Source: Cheiracanthium punctorium (taxonomy: Eukaryota; Arthropoda; Arachnida; Araneae; Cheiracanthiidae). Taken from it: DNA of 64,000 bases. A program made the translations under genes and the position numbers. Within the stretch, counting starts at the first letter, position 1. Each line of letters begins with the position of its first letter. Below, piece after piece: positions 1-11,289 of the stretch. Location of the stretch: NCBI GenBank assembly GCA_038373885.1, contig JAWZYV010012518.1, positions 62,001 through 126,000 of the forward strand, written 5' to 3'. The notes under the pieces were generated by a model. The model made no database searches. It had not been told where the DNA came from and saw only the letters and a program-made list of their open reading frames with translations.

Positions 1-480
1 TGAGAAGTATTTAGGAATTCAGTTTGTCTGTCTGTCCGTCCGAGCTCTAACTCCCGTAAATATGCATCGATTACTACGAAATGTATTTATGTTACTCCTA
101 TGTACTGTATTCTTGAAAATACTTGTACTCAGATATTCTTGAAAATACGCTATTAGCGGTACCCTATTAAAAGCGGTGGATGCAATATTTATAGTTCTTC
201 TACAGGAGCACTCAAAAGATTTTTAATACAAAACGCTCTATGGGCAGGCATTTTTTTAAGTGTAATTTAGAGATATTTGGCTGTTTCAACTGAAACAAAA
301 TCAATACATATTATTAAAGATAAAACGATAAAAATTTCCATCAAAAATAGTGTTTTATCATAAATAATAATTCTTTTCCAGGAGCATTCAAAATAATTGC
401 AATATATTAAGATCTATGGCCGTTGAGAGTCGTTAATCCATTTCAAGCACAATACACTATGTATAAAAATGTTTTTAACC
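1..480. repeat. Diverged interspersed repeat, 'caggagcactcaaaa' family
   Basis: Short blocks such as ctacaggagcactcaaaaga (near 200) and a variant near 378 recur near 17,925 and 35,260, each followed by related wording about a 'catttcaagcacaatac' segment. This shows a dispersed, strongly decayed repeat family. No coding potential or terminal repeats are visible, and the left edge lies outside the window. Confidence 0.5.
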
Positions 481-994
481 TTTCACACTTCAGTTAAAAG
501 ATGGAAACACTTTTTAAACTCTTATGCAGGGTCTCACAAAATTGCATTTATAGTGATTAGACATATTTTAAGATTACCTCCGAAATCTCGCCACATTTAA
601 GAACAATACATCGCCAAATTTGACGCCAAAATATTGTTTTGTTTCAAAGTGTTTTATGATCAATGCGTCCAGCATGATTTACCTTTCTAGTTGTTTTATA
701 GATCAGTGTTTCCAATCCACTAATCTGCGAAACGGTACCGCGGTTCACGTCAAAATTATTTAAAAAATCAGCAGCAGTTGTCGTTCCAACTAAAAATTAT
801 GTTTGCATAAAAATTTATTTAATAATGAATAAATTAAAAACTCGGCTGTTCGAGCCTCGTCTGGGGAAACCCCCTAATTTTTTAATTTCATTATCGCCAT
901 ATTAAAACGATATTAATTGACTCTATCATTTTATCTCTCATCTTTCGTGCATTTCGCCTGGTAACCCTATGTTAAAATTTTTAGGATTGCAATC
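481..994. other. AT-rich spacer, nothing recognised
   Basis: No convincing reading frame, RNA gene or repeat terminus was found between the dispersed repeat and the 91-bp minisatellite. Confidence 0.5.
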
Positions 995-1555
995 TATTTA
1001 TAGAAAAATACATGGGATGCCTATTCTACAGCTTACGAAATATTGTAGCAATAGATTAAAGCTATTGCGAACTAACAGCATTTAAATATATGTAAAAAAT
1101 ACATGGGACGGATATTCTACAGCTTACGAAATATTGTAACAATAGATTAAAGCTGATGTGAGCTAATAGTATTTAAAAATATGTAAAAAAATACATGGGA
1201 CGCATATTCTACAGCTTACGAAATATTGTAACAATAGATTAAAGCTGATGTGAGCTAATAGTATTTAAAAATATGTAAAAAATACATGGGACGCATATTC
1301 TACAGCTTACGAAATATTGTAACAATAGATTAAAGTTGATGTGAGCTAATAGTATTTAAAAATATGTAAAAAATACATGGGACGGATATTCTACAGCTTA
1401 CGAAATATTGTAACAATAGATTAAAGCTGATGTGAGCTAATAGTATTTAAAAATATGTAAAAAATACATGGGACGCATATTCTACAGCTTACGAAACATT
1501 GTAACAATAGATTAAAGCTGTTGAATACTAACAACATTCAAATATATGTAAAATT
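995..1555. repeat. 91-bp tandem repeat, about six copies
   Basis: The word gcttacgaaa recurs at 1031, 1122, 1214, 1305, 1396 and 1487, a 91-92 bp period. Each unit carries a tacatgggac block and a run of A+T. The first and last copies are the most diverged and the central ones nearly identical, as expected of a minisatellite that expands by unequal exchange. No gene lies in it. Confidence 0.9.
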
Positions 1556-1758
1556 ATGTCGCTTTATTGGGACACATTTTTCGGACAATTTTCAATAAAG
1601 GGGGTGAGAGATAAAATGACATAGTCATTATGTTTACATAATAGTTGTTTTCTTGGCTGACGTTGGCTCACGGAATATTTTTCCTATTTTACAACAGCAA
1701 ACCCTTTCATTTGATTAACTTTTCTAATTGAAAATATGTTTCGATCACTTGCGGTTTA

Positions 1759-2160
1759 CCTCTTTAACGCGCAGTGTTCCCGCTCTGGGAACACCAAGCT
1801 CTGACGTTCTGACTGTTGCCAGTCACGAAGAACAGATTTGATTTCTATAAAAACAGTTGCAGGTGACATAGTTCCACGAGAATCCTTTACTTTTTAGCAC
1901 GTCCTTTCCCGTAAAAAAAAAAATGGTCACGATTCTTTTTAACAGCACTGACATCTGCTGAAAAACGGAAGAATGCGAGAACAGCTGGATAGATTGCCCC
2001 ATGCTGAAAAAAGGGACAGCCGTTGCCATCGCTCGACTTAACTACCAGCAAGATGGCGGACGATCGAAACGTTCATCGCCAGCCACAGATCTAGAGACCC
2101 TTTTTTGACGCAGCTGGCTGTGCGCCGCTATTGGCCGCAATGAATAAGAATACATTTTAA
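1759..2160 (+). mobile_element. piggyBac-like foldback MITE, copy A (one arm)
   Basis: The left terminus is cctctttaacgcgcagtg, a variant of the family terminus ccctttaacgcgcagtg, and the internal order of blocks matches the full copies at 61,993 and 63,417. The right arm is replaced by a short unrelated segment (about 2122-2156) that recurs in the copy at 5,014. Reading frames across this element are repeat-borne and also appear in other copies with changes; it is treated as non-coding. Confidence 0.75.
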
Positions 2161-2578
2161 CCCTTTAACGCGCAGTGATCCCGCTCTGGGAACACTAAAT
2201 TCTGACGTTTTGACTGTTGCCAGTCACGAAGAATAGATTTGATTTCTATAAAAATAGTTGCGGTTGACATAGCTCCACGAGAATCCTTTACTTTTTAGCA
2301 CGTCATTTCCCGTAAAAAAACCGTCCCGATTCTTTTTAACAGCACTGACATCTGCTGAAAAATGGAAGAATGCGAGAACAGCTGGATAGATTGACCAATG
2401 CTTTGTTTTGACGACAGGTGGCTGTGCCGACACAGCCAGCTGTCGTCAAAAAAAGGGTCTCTTGATCTGTGGCACTCGATGAACGTTTCGATCGTCCGCT
2501 CTTTTGCTGGTAGTTAAGTCGGGCGATGGCAACGGCTGCCCTTTTTTCAGTATTGGGAAAGGGTTGCGCCTCAAAGGG
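2161..2578 (+). mobile_element. piggyBac-like foldback MITE, copy B, with TTAA on both sides
   Basis: The element starts ccctttaacgcgc and ends gcgcctcaaaggg, with TTAA at 2157-2160 and 2579-2582. TTAA target duplication with CCC...GGG termini is the hallmark of the piggyBac superfamily. Its two halves are inverted copies meeting near 2,430, so a single strand can fold back. No transposase is present; movement would have needed one supplied in trans. Confidence 0.85.
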
Positions 2579-2691
2579 TTAAACAGAGTGATCTGTCTGC
2601 TGTCGGACAGTTTGAGATAGTTTCTTAACTAGGATACCTATCTTTGTACATTGATCTGCAAAGGCCCTGTACTAGTAAGGCATTGTGCCCG

Positions 2692-2841
2692 CGCACAGCC
2701 AGCTGTCGTCAAAAGAGGGTCTCTGGATCTGTGGCACGCGATGAACGTTTCGATCGTCCGCCATCTTGCTGGTAGTTAAGTCGAGCGATGGCAACGGCTG
2801 CCCTTTTTTTCAGCATTGGGAAAGGGTTGCGCCTCAAAGGG
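2692..2841 (-). mobile_element. piggyBac-like foldback MITE, copy C (half)
   Basis: This holds only the inner-centre to right-end half: it starts at the centre word cacagccagctgtcgtc and ends gcgcctcaaaggg followed by TTAA (2842-2845). The other arm is missing, so it is a truncated copy or an internal break product. Confidence 0.75.
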
Positions 2842-3202
2842 TTAAGAGAGGATCGCTGAAACATCTATTTTTGAACCACCCCGTATAAGAGCCTGAACAA
2901 ACAGACACGCCATAGACTCACAAACACTTTGCTTCTTAGCTGTAAAGCTATAAATCGAAAAATGATAAAGCTCGGGGGCTCTTTTTATTCTCGAATTAAT
3001 TTTAAACTCGCAAAGTGCTCCCCAATTATCTTGTTGACAAATCCTGGAAGCGACGTTTATTGCCACCTAATTCGAGAGCGCAGACACTGACAGCGCTGAA
3101 AATTGATTGCGCTCGTATATATATTAGATTCTTCACTGCTTTACATTTCCGTAAACACGATGCGGTAGTTAGGAAGTTCAACTGCATTTTTTTTTTTTTT
3201 TT

Positions 3203-3480
3203 TTACTTTCCGAGCATGCACCATATAAAGAAAGTATTGCAATCATGAAAAAATTGGACTTTTGAAATTTTGGTGTGTTGACACGTTTCGAGGTCTCCTG
3301 AATTCAGTTAACGCTACTTTTATGGATGTGTGTGTGTGTGTGTATGTGTGTGTATTATGTATCTCTCTATTCTACAAAAAGTAGAGGCCGCTGTCGCCGC
3401 TGCTGGCGCGTCAATAGCTTGTTTGCCTATCTTCTCCTAAACAGTGGGGATTTGAATTTCGAGAAACAGTTTCACGGATT
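3203..3480 (+). mobile_element. Hairpin-start repeat ('actttccgaacatg' family) with TG microsatellite
   Basis: The start actttccgagcatgcacca, followed by a gaaagtattgcaatcatg block, matches the 5' end of the better-preserved element at 7,188 and the truncated copy at 63,925. A (TG)n tract near 3,330-3,355 lies at the same internal place as the one at 7,320-7,375. The right end cannot be fixed. Confidence 0.6.
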
Positions 3481-3575
3481 TGGAAAATTCCGAGGAACCT
3501 GATAAGCTGACTTAAATTTCGAAAATCGAATTATTTTAGAAGATATTAATAAAAAACTGAAAAAATGAAACATAA
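3481..3575 (+). repeat. Fragment shared with the 9.5-kb Helitron interior
   Basis: The stretch aatcgaattattttagaaga with its following gatat...taaaaaac resembles 9,660-9,700 in Helitron copy 1. No terminus is present, so this is only a decayed fragment. Confidence 0.4.
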
Positions 3576-4694
3576 TGGTTGCCAGATTTGGCATAAAATC
3601 ATTCAATCCTTTGCAACAATTCCAATTACCTTGAAGCAATTCCAAGTATGTAGAATCGGATGAAATTGACAAATATGAAATAGAATTACACTCTTTTTAC
3701 GCCAAATTAAAAAGTATATGAAATAAATAACTCAAAGTTTGTTACACAAAGTTGACAATTTTCAAATAGTAAGTTCGTTTAGACAACAGGAGTTTAGAAT
3801 GAGCGATTATTCGTTTTTCCTAAACAGAATAACTAATTGTAACTGATTTTAAAAGCGCCATCTTGGCATTAGGAACGATCTGACAAAATGGTATCTTTCC
3901 AAGCAGGATGAATCTAAACCGCGAATTCAAAAATGTTAGAACCCAATATCTTGAAAATGAAAACTAATTAAAATGCAGATTATTTTAAAGCCGGTTCGGT
4001 CCAGCTGGAGTATTGGCTACCAGTAGAAATATTCGGTGGCGTTAACTGTGCCATTATAGCAGTTATAGAACACTTTGGATATTTGCCAGCGCGGCGAGAT
4101 GATATAGTTCGTGGTGCTAAATACGCCAATCTGCAAAGGATTATGTAATATATGGGTAACGGTTTTCCGGGAACCTTAAATGAGCAGTCATTATAGGTTG
4201 TCAGCATGTGTAAATCGCCAAATAATGAAAAGTCGCCATTAGTGGCAAGCTATCCTAGCTGTTCCGTAGTTTTTATCAAAGAACACATATGAAGTACTGT
4301 TTTCTTAGAGCTAATTAATAGCTGTACATATACGCAAGTCTCCAAATTATGAAAATTTGCCAATAATTGGCCAATACGCAAGGTTTTCCTTGGGTTCCAC
4401 ATAATTAAAAATGGTGCAAAGTTTCAATTTTTATGTTCCAAGCAACATGGAAGAACCAAGCAATATGTAGCTCGGTAACATTCAATCTGATCCAACCTCT
4501 GGGTTTTGTTTGTTGAAATTATGTCTTTTTTACGAATAAGCCTTATTAGGGGCCGAATGCCTCATACGAAAAGCGAGCGTAGCGAGTCTAGGGGCCTTGG
4601 CCCATAGTGTAATATAAAGTAATTGAAAGTTTTGCAAAATAACACCATAAAAGTTACTTGTCAGGCCAAAATTTCGATCTTTGACAGTGGACAT
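3576..4694. other. Spacer with one unexplained open stretch
   Basis: No element termini were recognised. On the plus strand 3987-4148 stays open for 53 codons with non-AT-rich composition, preceded by a tttttaaag-like acceptor context. The predicted peptide includes EIFGGVNCAIIAV and LPARRDDIVRG, which I do not recognise. It could be a transposon or gene exon relic. The rest looks non-coding. Confidence 0.3.
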
Positions 4695-4870
4695 ATACAG
4701 GGGGTCCATAATTAAACCTGAAATATGCGAGCAGTCTGCAGCAAAAATTATGCGGCTGAATTGCATGAAAATGGGGTAATGGCCGAATGAAATGATGGGA
4801 ATTTTATAGAAGGGAAAAAACAAAGAGTTTCAAGAACCAGCCCTAGGTGGAGTATCACAGCTTTATGGAG
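4695..4870 (+). mobile_element. Solo mariner-like terminus
   Basis: The terminus cagggggtccataattaaac following TATA resembles the Tc1/mariner inverted-repeat starts at 25,370, 32,605 and 58,352. A partner terminus in inverted orientation was not found, so this appears to be a single surviving end. Confidence 0.45.
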
Positions 4871-5013
4871 ATCATAAAAATAATCTACAAAATTTATTTA
4901 CCACTGTCTGCTACGCTCTAGAAACGTAAAATAGCATGTTCGACTGTGCTCCTCCACACATCGCCGTTGTGTGAAATAGCCAAACAAGCTCTTGACAGCG
5001 GCCGTTACTTTAA

Positions 5014-5198
5014 CCCTTTGAGGCGCAACCCTTTCCCAATGCTGAAAAAAGGGCAGCCGTTTGCCATCGCTCGACTTAACTACCAGCAAGAGGGCGGACG
5101 ATCGAAACGGTCATCGCCAGCCACAGATCTAGAGACCCTTTTTTGACGCAGCTGGCTGTGCGCCGCTATTGGCCGCAATGAATAAGAATACATTTAAA
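5014..5198 (+). mobile_element. piggyBac-like foldback MITE, copy D (arm)
   Basis: TTAA (5010-5013) precedes ccctttgaggcgcaac. The arm runs to the centre word cagctggctgtgcg and then enters the same unrelated segment seen at the end of copy A (2122-2156). It abuts copy E directly. Confidence 0.75.
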
Positions 5199-5832
5199 CC
5201 CTTTAACGCGCAGTGATCCCGCTCTGGGAACACTAAATTCTGACGTTTTGACTGTTGCCAGTCACGAAGAATAGATTTGATTTTTATAAAAATAGTTGCG
5301 GTTGACATAGTTCCACGAGAATCCTTTACTTTTTAACACGTCATTTCCCGTAAAAAAAACTGTCTCGATTATTTTTAACAGCACTGACATCTGCTGAAAA
5401 ATGGAAGAATGCGAGAACAGCTGGATAGATTGACCAATGCTTTGTTTTGACGACAGCTGTCTGTGCCGGCACAGCCAGCTGTCGTCAAAAAAGGGTCTCT
5501 TGAACTGTGGCACGCGATGAACGTTTCGATCGTCCGCCATCTTGCTGGTAGTTTAGTCGAGCGATGGCAACGGCTGCTCTTTTTTCAGCATTGGGCAATC
5601 TATCGAGCTGTTCTCGCATTCTTCCATTTTTCAGCAGATGTCAGTGCTGTTAAAAAGAATCGTGACCATTTTTTTTTTGGCGGGAAGTGACGTGCTAAAA
5701 AGTAAAGGATTCTCGAGGAGCTCTGTCACCCTCAACTATTTTTATAGAAATCAAATCTATTCTTCGTGACTGGCAACAGTCAAAACGTCAGAGTTTAGTG
5801 TTCCCAGAGCGGGATCACTGCGCGTTAAAGGG
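5199..5832. mobile_element. piggyBac-like foldback MITE, copy E, both long arms complete
   Basis: Both ends carry the same long terminus: ccctttaacgcgcagtg at the left and its exact inverse cactgcgcgttaaaggg at the right, with TTAA at 5833-5836. The arms are about 310 bp each and meet near 5,470 at a cagctgtc...gacagctg centre, making this the most complete foldback in the window. Apparent 75-92 codon frames on both strands are by-products of the inverted arms. Confidence 0.88.
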
Positions 5833-5836
5833 TTAA

Positions 5837-6812
5837 AATGTATTCTTATTCATTGCGGCCAATACACTCAAATTATTTGAAGTGCAGAAGCGTCTGAACA
5901 CTAACATTCGATTGAGTTGAATCATATTTAAATGCTTGGTAAAGATCAAGTTTTCGGAGAGTAAAGATATTTTGTTATACGGACAATGAATAACTGCTTC
6001 AGTAGTGATAAAAATGCTTCCTAGGTTTTTTTGAAACCCCTCCCCTGCCACCCTTGCACTAAGGTTTAACCTCTTGCTTTCCATCTTTTCAAGGTTTCAA
6101 CGGCGTTGCAGGGTGTTTGTAGTGCCTTCTGCGTTTCCTCTGCCTTCCAGTTTATATTTAGGTATGTATTATTTCAGTTGGTGAAGAGTGGACTTTTTGG
6201 ACCACTCGAAACGCACGCCCTCCTATTCATACTAGACCTATGTTTCTAAAAGTATTTTTATTTTTACGTTATTCAATTTATTTTCTGAATTTTTAGGTCT
6301 CCGATAAAGCCTTGGAGAAAATTCAAAGAAACTTGTTCTGTGAAAAAAAAACTGCTTTAAGTAAACAAATAGCCTTTTATTTCAGCAAATCATCTCAGTC
6401 TTTCCAGTCCACATATGAAGCGGCCGAACTAATGAATCTAGTCATTCAGATAATAGCTCGCTGTTATACATAATAACAACCAAATTTAGTTATGGTGATT
6501 AATGCAACTATTATTGATAATTTAATCGGGTCTCCATACGCAATATCAGACCTAGAAAAGTAAATTGATAGGGAGAGCGTATTAATCTGGCTATTTCTGT
6601 TGGTATTCATAAAAATAATAACAATAATATTTTATGCAGGACCGGCTCTTCAATTTGTGTATCGAAATTGGAGGTGTAGCTGAGATCTAACTCCCTGTTT
6701 TCCCCCACCATGGACGACTGAATCGATCGCCACGTTGTTAGTAGTTAAATGGATCGATGGCAACAGCTGCACTTTTTCAACATTGGGTAGTTTCTCTAGT
6801 TGATCTTCTATA
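5837..6812. other. Spacer; only a decayed MITE trace near 6,735-6,800
   Basis: Near 6,735-6,800 the words gatcgatggcaac and cattgggtag recall the piggyBac-like MITE arm in decayed form. The rest has no supported gene, RNA or terminus. Confidence 0.45.
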
Positions 6813-6816
6813 TTAA

Positions 6817-8040
6817 CCCTTTGAGGCGCAACCCTTTCCCAATGCTCAAAAAAGGGCAGCCGTTGCCATCGCTCGACTTAACTACCAGCAAGATGGAGGA
6901 CGATCGAAACGTTCATCGCGTGCCACCGATCTAGAGACCCTTTTTTGTGCGACAGCTGGCTTTGCCCACGCACAGCCAGCTGCGTCAAAGACGCCACGCA
7001 CAGCCAGCTGCTCTAGATCTGTGGCACGCGATGAACGTTTCGATTTTCCGCGATCTTGCTGGCAGTTAAGTCGAGCGATGGCAACGGCTGCCCTTTTCTC
7101 AGCATGGGGCAATCTATTCAGCTGTTCTCGCATTCTTCCATTTCTCGGCAGATGTCTGTGCTGTTAAAAATAATCGTGACCATTTTTACTTTCCGAACAT
7201 GTACCATGTAAGGAAAGTATTGTAATCATGAAAAAATTCGACTTCGAGATTTTGGTGTTTTTACACGTTTTGAGGGCTTCTGAATCCATTTATGCTATTT
7301 TTACGAGATGTATGTATGTATGTGTGTGTGTGTGTGTGTATGTGTGTGTGTGTGTATGTGTGTTTGTGTGTATGTGAGTGAACACGATAGCTCCTGAACG
7401 GAGCATTCGATTGAGCTCAAATTGGATATATATGTTATAAACCACCGTCGCAAGACCGGTATTGATTTGGGTGTGTATAGGACTTAAAGTTTTTCTACAG
7501 GGCTACGACAAAGATTTCTTTTACATGATGGCCTATCGGGGGAAATTCTTGAAAGTGCGCTAGCGTTTAAACGATACATTCGATTGAGCTCAAATTGGGT
7601 ATACATGTTATAAACCACCATCCTAAGACCGGTATTGATTTTGGTGTGTATAGGACTTATAGTTCTCCTACAGGGCTACGACAAAACTTTCTTTTATATT
7701 ATGGCATAATGGCATATGGGGACAAATTCTTGAAAGTGCGCAAGCGTTTAAACGGTGCATTCGATTGAGTTTCAATTTGATATATATGTTTGAATTATTC
7801 ATCGATTCAAATTTATTTAAATGCTTGGTCATGATCTTAATCGTAAGTGTTCGGAAAGTCGAGTGGAGTCACTCCAGATTTTTGTTACATGAAATGACGT
7901 GCTAAAAAGTAAAGGATCTCTCGTGGATCTATGTCACCCGCAACAATTTTTATAGAAATCAAATCTATTCTTCGTGACGGGCAACCGTCAAAACGTCAAA
8001 GTTCGGTGTTCCCAGAGCGGGAACACTGCGCGTTAAAGGG
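6817..8040. mobile_element. piggyBac-like foldback MITE, copy F, split by a nested element
   Basis: TTAA (6813-6816) precedes ccctttgaggcgc and the right end is gcgcgttaaaggg at 8040. The right arm is interrupted after gaccattttt by a different element (7188-7877) and then resumes with aaatgacgtgctaaaaag, exactly where uninterrupted copies continue. This orders the events: MITE first, insertion later. Confidence 0.85.
7188..7877 (+). mobile_element. Nested 690-bp element with hairpin start and internal 180-bp repeats
   Basis: It begins actttccgaaca (7188) and the inverse tgttcggaaagt ends at 7859; a palindrome tggagtcactcca lies just inside the right limit. The flanking word attttt occurs at 7182-7187 and 7878-7883 and is the likely target duplication. 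Inside are a (TG)n tract and two to three ~180-bp tandem repeats marked by cattcgattgag. No transposase is seen. The superfamily is not assigned. Confidence 0.75.
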
Positions 8041-8095
8041 CTAATTTGTAAAATGCTTGCGTTTCACATGGTTAAAATTTGAGCGGAACAAAATA

Positions 8096-8950
8096 CAGGA
8101 TGTTCATAATTAAAATTTCCCAATGCAGAATCTACTGGTCAGAATGCTGGTAATCTTGTAAACCCTAATGAGACCATGAAAGAGAGATTTGCTTGAAAAA
8201 AAAAAAAAATCATACCCAGGTGGCGTTTTACTATGTTATATAATTATATTGAAATGCAGATTCTCTCTCCGCTCAGAGGCACAAAACATCTGTTTCACAC
8301 CCTCTTCATTGTTTTCTTATCTTGTGCCTGTTTTATTCGCTCTAGAACGTTGAAAGCGCCACCTGGTAGTGATTTTTCAAACCCTGAGTAAAGTGCTAAA
8401 AAGTAAAATTCTAAAATATTAGCTGCCAACTCTCGCTTATTTTCCAGAAAATTCCATTGCTCTCGATTTTTCATTTTTTTTTTTTTCTTTGTTCCTTAAA
8501 AATTCATATAATACAGTTTAAAATGATTAGAAAATTGACGTGATTTATTGAAATAACATTATTTCTGTGAAATAGAATTGAATAAGCGCAAGTGAAATGA
8601 GAAAAAGTATTTATGGATCACATTTCGAAAAATATTTTGCTACTTTTCAGAGAGTACTTGAGGAAGGGTGATATTTGTCCTGAAAAAATGCAAAACAAAT
8701 TGTCTGGACATTTGCTACACCGTATGAAATAAATATTTTTGTGTTCACAACTGTTTCACACCCTCCTCATTGTTTTCTTATCTTGAAATTTGTTATTTGC
8801 CTGTTTCATTTGCTCTAGAACGTTGAAAACGCCACCTCGTGGTGATTTTTCAAACTTTCTTTTTTTTTTTCATGCAAATCTGTTTCCCGGGACGCATTAA
8901 GTTCTCTGAAAATTTGGTAGCATTCTGATCAATACTTTTTTCCTTTTTGG
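8096..8950. mobile_element. Mariner-like inverted-repeat element, decayed
   Basis: The left end caggatgttcataattaaa after TA begins a ~130-bp arm whose inverse is recognisable at about 8,865-8,950, although the right tip is lost. Between the arms two ~95-bp direct repeats (about 8,286 and 8,750) share gttgaaa-gcgccacct wording. No transposase frame remains. Confidence 0.55.
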
Positions 8951-8967
8951 AAACGAAAGAAACGGCC

Positions 8968-9200
8968 CTAACATGGCCTAGTGTATAAGACACGGAACAT
9001 GGGAGGACGACTAAAGTGTGAAGGTCCCGCGCTCGGGCTTATTGCGCGGCTGTCAATCTAACGGTCTGGAGTTTGGGTCGGTTTTCTCCAGGTGTAACTT
9101 GAATACTCGTTAGAACCCCTTAAAAAGTTCTCCAACAAAGGCACCCTCCCGTAAGCTGATGCCTGTCGTGTAGGCTTACCATAATACACAAAAAAAAACT
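8968..9200 (+). mobile_element. tRNA-derived SINE, copy S1
   Basis: It shares with five other copies the order A-box-like start, gtgaaggtcccgcgctcggg (B-box region), a ctaacggtctggag core and an agttctccaacaaaggcacc tail region. The B-box-like gctcggg has drifted from the ggttcgggtcc of copies at 33,552 and 57,025. It is RNA polymerase III promoter-derived and non-coding, needing a LINE partner to move. Confidence 0.75.
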
Positions 9201-9517
9201 CACTCTTTGTTCTATCTACTATGTAATACTTTTTCTATTCCTGAAAACTGAAATGCATTTTTTTTAAGTTTCGCAATTATTTTATCACACCCATGTTGTA
9301 ATTAAAGACTTGAGTTCTATATTAACACAATAACCATATTTGTCTAAAATGCGACATGTATGATCACATATAGTTGAATTTACGCTCAATGGAACTCGTC
9401 AAACTTACTACTTCTTGTAAAATAATATATGGTGTATCACGGCGTATAACAATCACTTTCAACTTAAAAAAAAAAAAAAACATTTTTTCACGTGCGTATT
9501 ATACACCGAACATAAAA

Positions 9518-11192
9518 TCTATATAAATAAAACAAGATGTAAACTGTCCGTTTGTCTGTCTGGGTCTCGCGTAGCTCCAAAACGGGTGATCGTAGACCTA
9601 CCAAATTTTGTACGGAAATTCTCCAAGACGGGTCTCGACACACCTCGAAGCGATTTTTTCGAAATTCGAATTATTTTAGGAGATATCGATAAAAAACGTG
9701 TCCAAAATGATCATTTTTCTTCTCGCCATTTCGCAATTGTAACCCCGCAGTTTTGTGTACATAGTTATTCTTATGCCCAAGCAGACGATTTCTTTGCTTG
9801 GCTCGATTTCCTCTTATCAATACTGGATTTATTTGTGAGAAGAAAAATTAAACTACGTAATCTAAAAAAACAATTTTAAAGCCTTTATAAATAGCACAGT
9901 CTTATCTCTTTTCTTTTTGTAAAGGGTTGCATGACGTAATTTTAAAATTTAAAAAATGTCCATTTCATGTAGTGTCTGAGGTATTTAACGCTAAACGCTT
10001 TTGGAGTTGAGGTATTTAACGCTAAAACGTGAAACGTGAACCTAAAAGACAGCATGATGCAGAAATAAGAACTTTTGAAAGTGAGAAGTGCAATGTAAAC
10101 GGTCTAACTTTTCACTTTTTTGATACCGAATGACGCTGACATAGTTTTTTTTGTGTCATTATATTGCAATGATCTCAGGTTAGTACATATATAACGTGAC
10201 CATTTATTTTTTCCTTCAAAACGGGACATCTAATAATTTTTTGGCAGTAGTGTATTTATATTTTCTTCCTCAAAACGTGACACCTACTGTTTTTAAGGTA
10301 ATAGTGTAGGGAGACTGAATTTAAAGGTCTGGGAACCTTTTAGTTGTCAAGAAAACGCGCAAAAAAGTTTGTGTTATTGTTAATATCAAAATAAAATTTA
10401 AAAAATTGCTAAAACTCACATATACTATAAAAAATAGTGCAAGACGTGGGGTGTTCTTTCGTGGGGCAAGACGTTCGGGTGGTTCAAGGGGTAGGCCTTC
10501 TTCAACTTCCAAAACACCATCCGACACAAGGCAGGAAGGTAGAAAAGTGAGAAATGTAAACAAAAGGACACACAAAAATTAAGTTTTCATACGGAAGGGG
10601 AAAAAATTCTTAGAAAAACAGAGTGAAATGGGAAAATAGAGAATAGGGTGGAGATCGGGGGGGGGGGGGGGTAAGCAAAATAGGAACATGACTTTAAATG
10701 AAGAAATAAAAATTAAATAAATTGAAATAGTTGACAAAAAAAGAACATTAAAAGAAAGAACACAAAATCAATACATCCACCGGCGTTTTTTTTTTTTTTT
10801 TTTTTTTTTTTTTGCGTCTCGAGAGGGGAGGGGGAGAGGTCGGGTTTCTTTTTACAAACGCTGCCGTTGGATGATTATAGATTTTTAGCGGCCTTTATTG
10901 AAATCGTTACCGTGGGTTGCTCTGTTTCTAAAAACGGGACATTTTCTAAAAAACGGGACATTACGGTGTCCCGAAGCTGTGCTTGGGGACAACGGGACAA
11001 GCCACCTAAAAACGGGACTGTCCCGCTCAAAACGGGACGTATGGTCACCTTATACATATATGATGCAAACTTTAAGTCAAGAGTGAAATAATTTTGCTTT
11101 TTCTAGATTCCACTTCACTGGAATTAATTAGAATTACACATGTGAGGAAAACTTTCGTTTCCTACCGTGCGAAGAACGGGCACGCAGCTAGT
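9518..11192 (+). mobile_element. Non-autonomous Helitron, copy 1, split by a hAT element
   Basis: The 5' end is tctatataaataaaac and the 3' end cagctagt, preceded by a cgtgc...gcacg hairpin (11,167-11,185). TC start, CTRRT end and a short 3' hairpin are the defining Helitron features; there is no target duplication. A reversed related copy lies at 60,003-61,392. No Rep/helicase frame is present. The interior is interrupted by the element at 10,193-11,053; without it the copy is only about 0.8 kb. Confidence 0.85.
10193..11053. mobile_element. hAT-like element inserted in Helitron copy 1
   Basis: Perfect 8-bp duplications acatatat flank it (10,185-10,192 and 11,054-11,061). Its ends are inverted around gtgaccat / atggtcac, followed by several aaaacgggaca subterminal repeats near 10,920-11,040. 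Helitron copy 2 has a single acatatat at the same place, giving an empty site. Poly-G (10,652) and poly-T (10,785) tracts lie inside. A minus-strand 84-codon frame shows no recognisable transposase motif. Confidence 0.85.
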
Positions 11193-11289
11193 ATAAAATA
11201 AATCGATTGGCATATCCTACATTTACTGATGCGTGTTATACGCCGGGATATCGGTATTTTTTTTAATATTTTCCTCTCTGTCTCCTTTT

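Noticed and set aside
1823..2433. Minus-strand frames of 68-69 codons in the MITE arms (also seen near 5,262, 22,552 and 22,799)
   Set aside because: The same peptides recur wherever the foldback MITE recurs, with stops and shifts between copies, and sit inside inverted non-coding arms.
10875..11091. Three overlapping 60-74 codon frames
   Set aside because: They lie over the aaaacgggaca repeats of the hAT terminus and appear in several frames and both strands.
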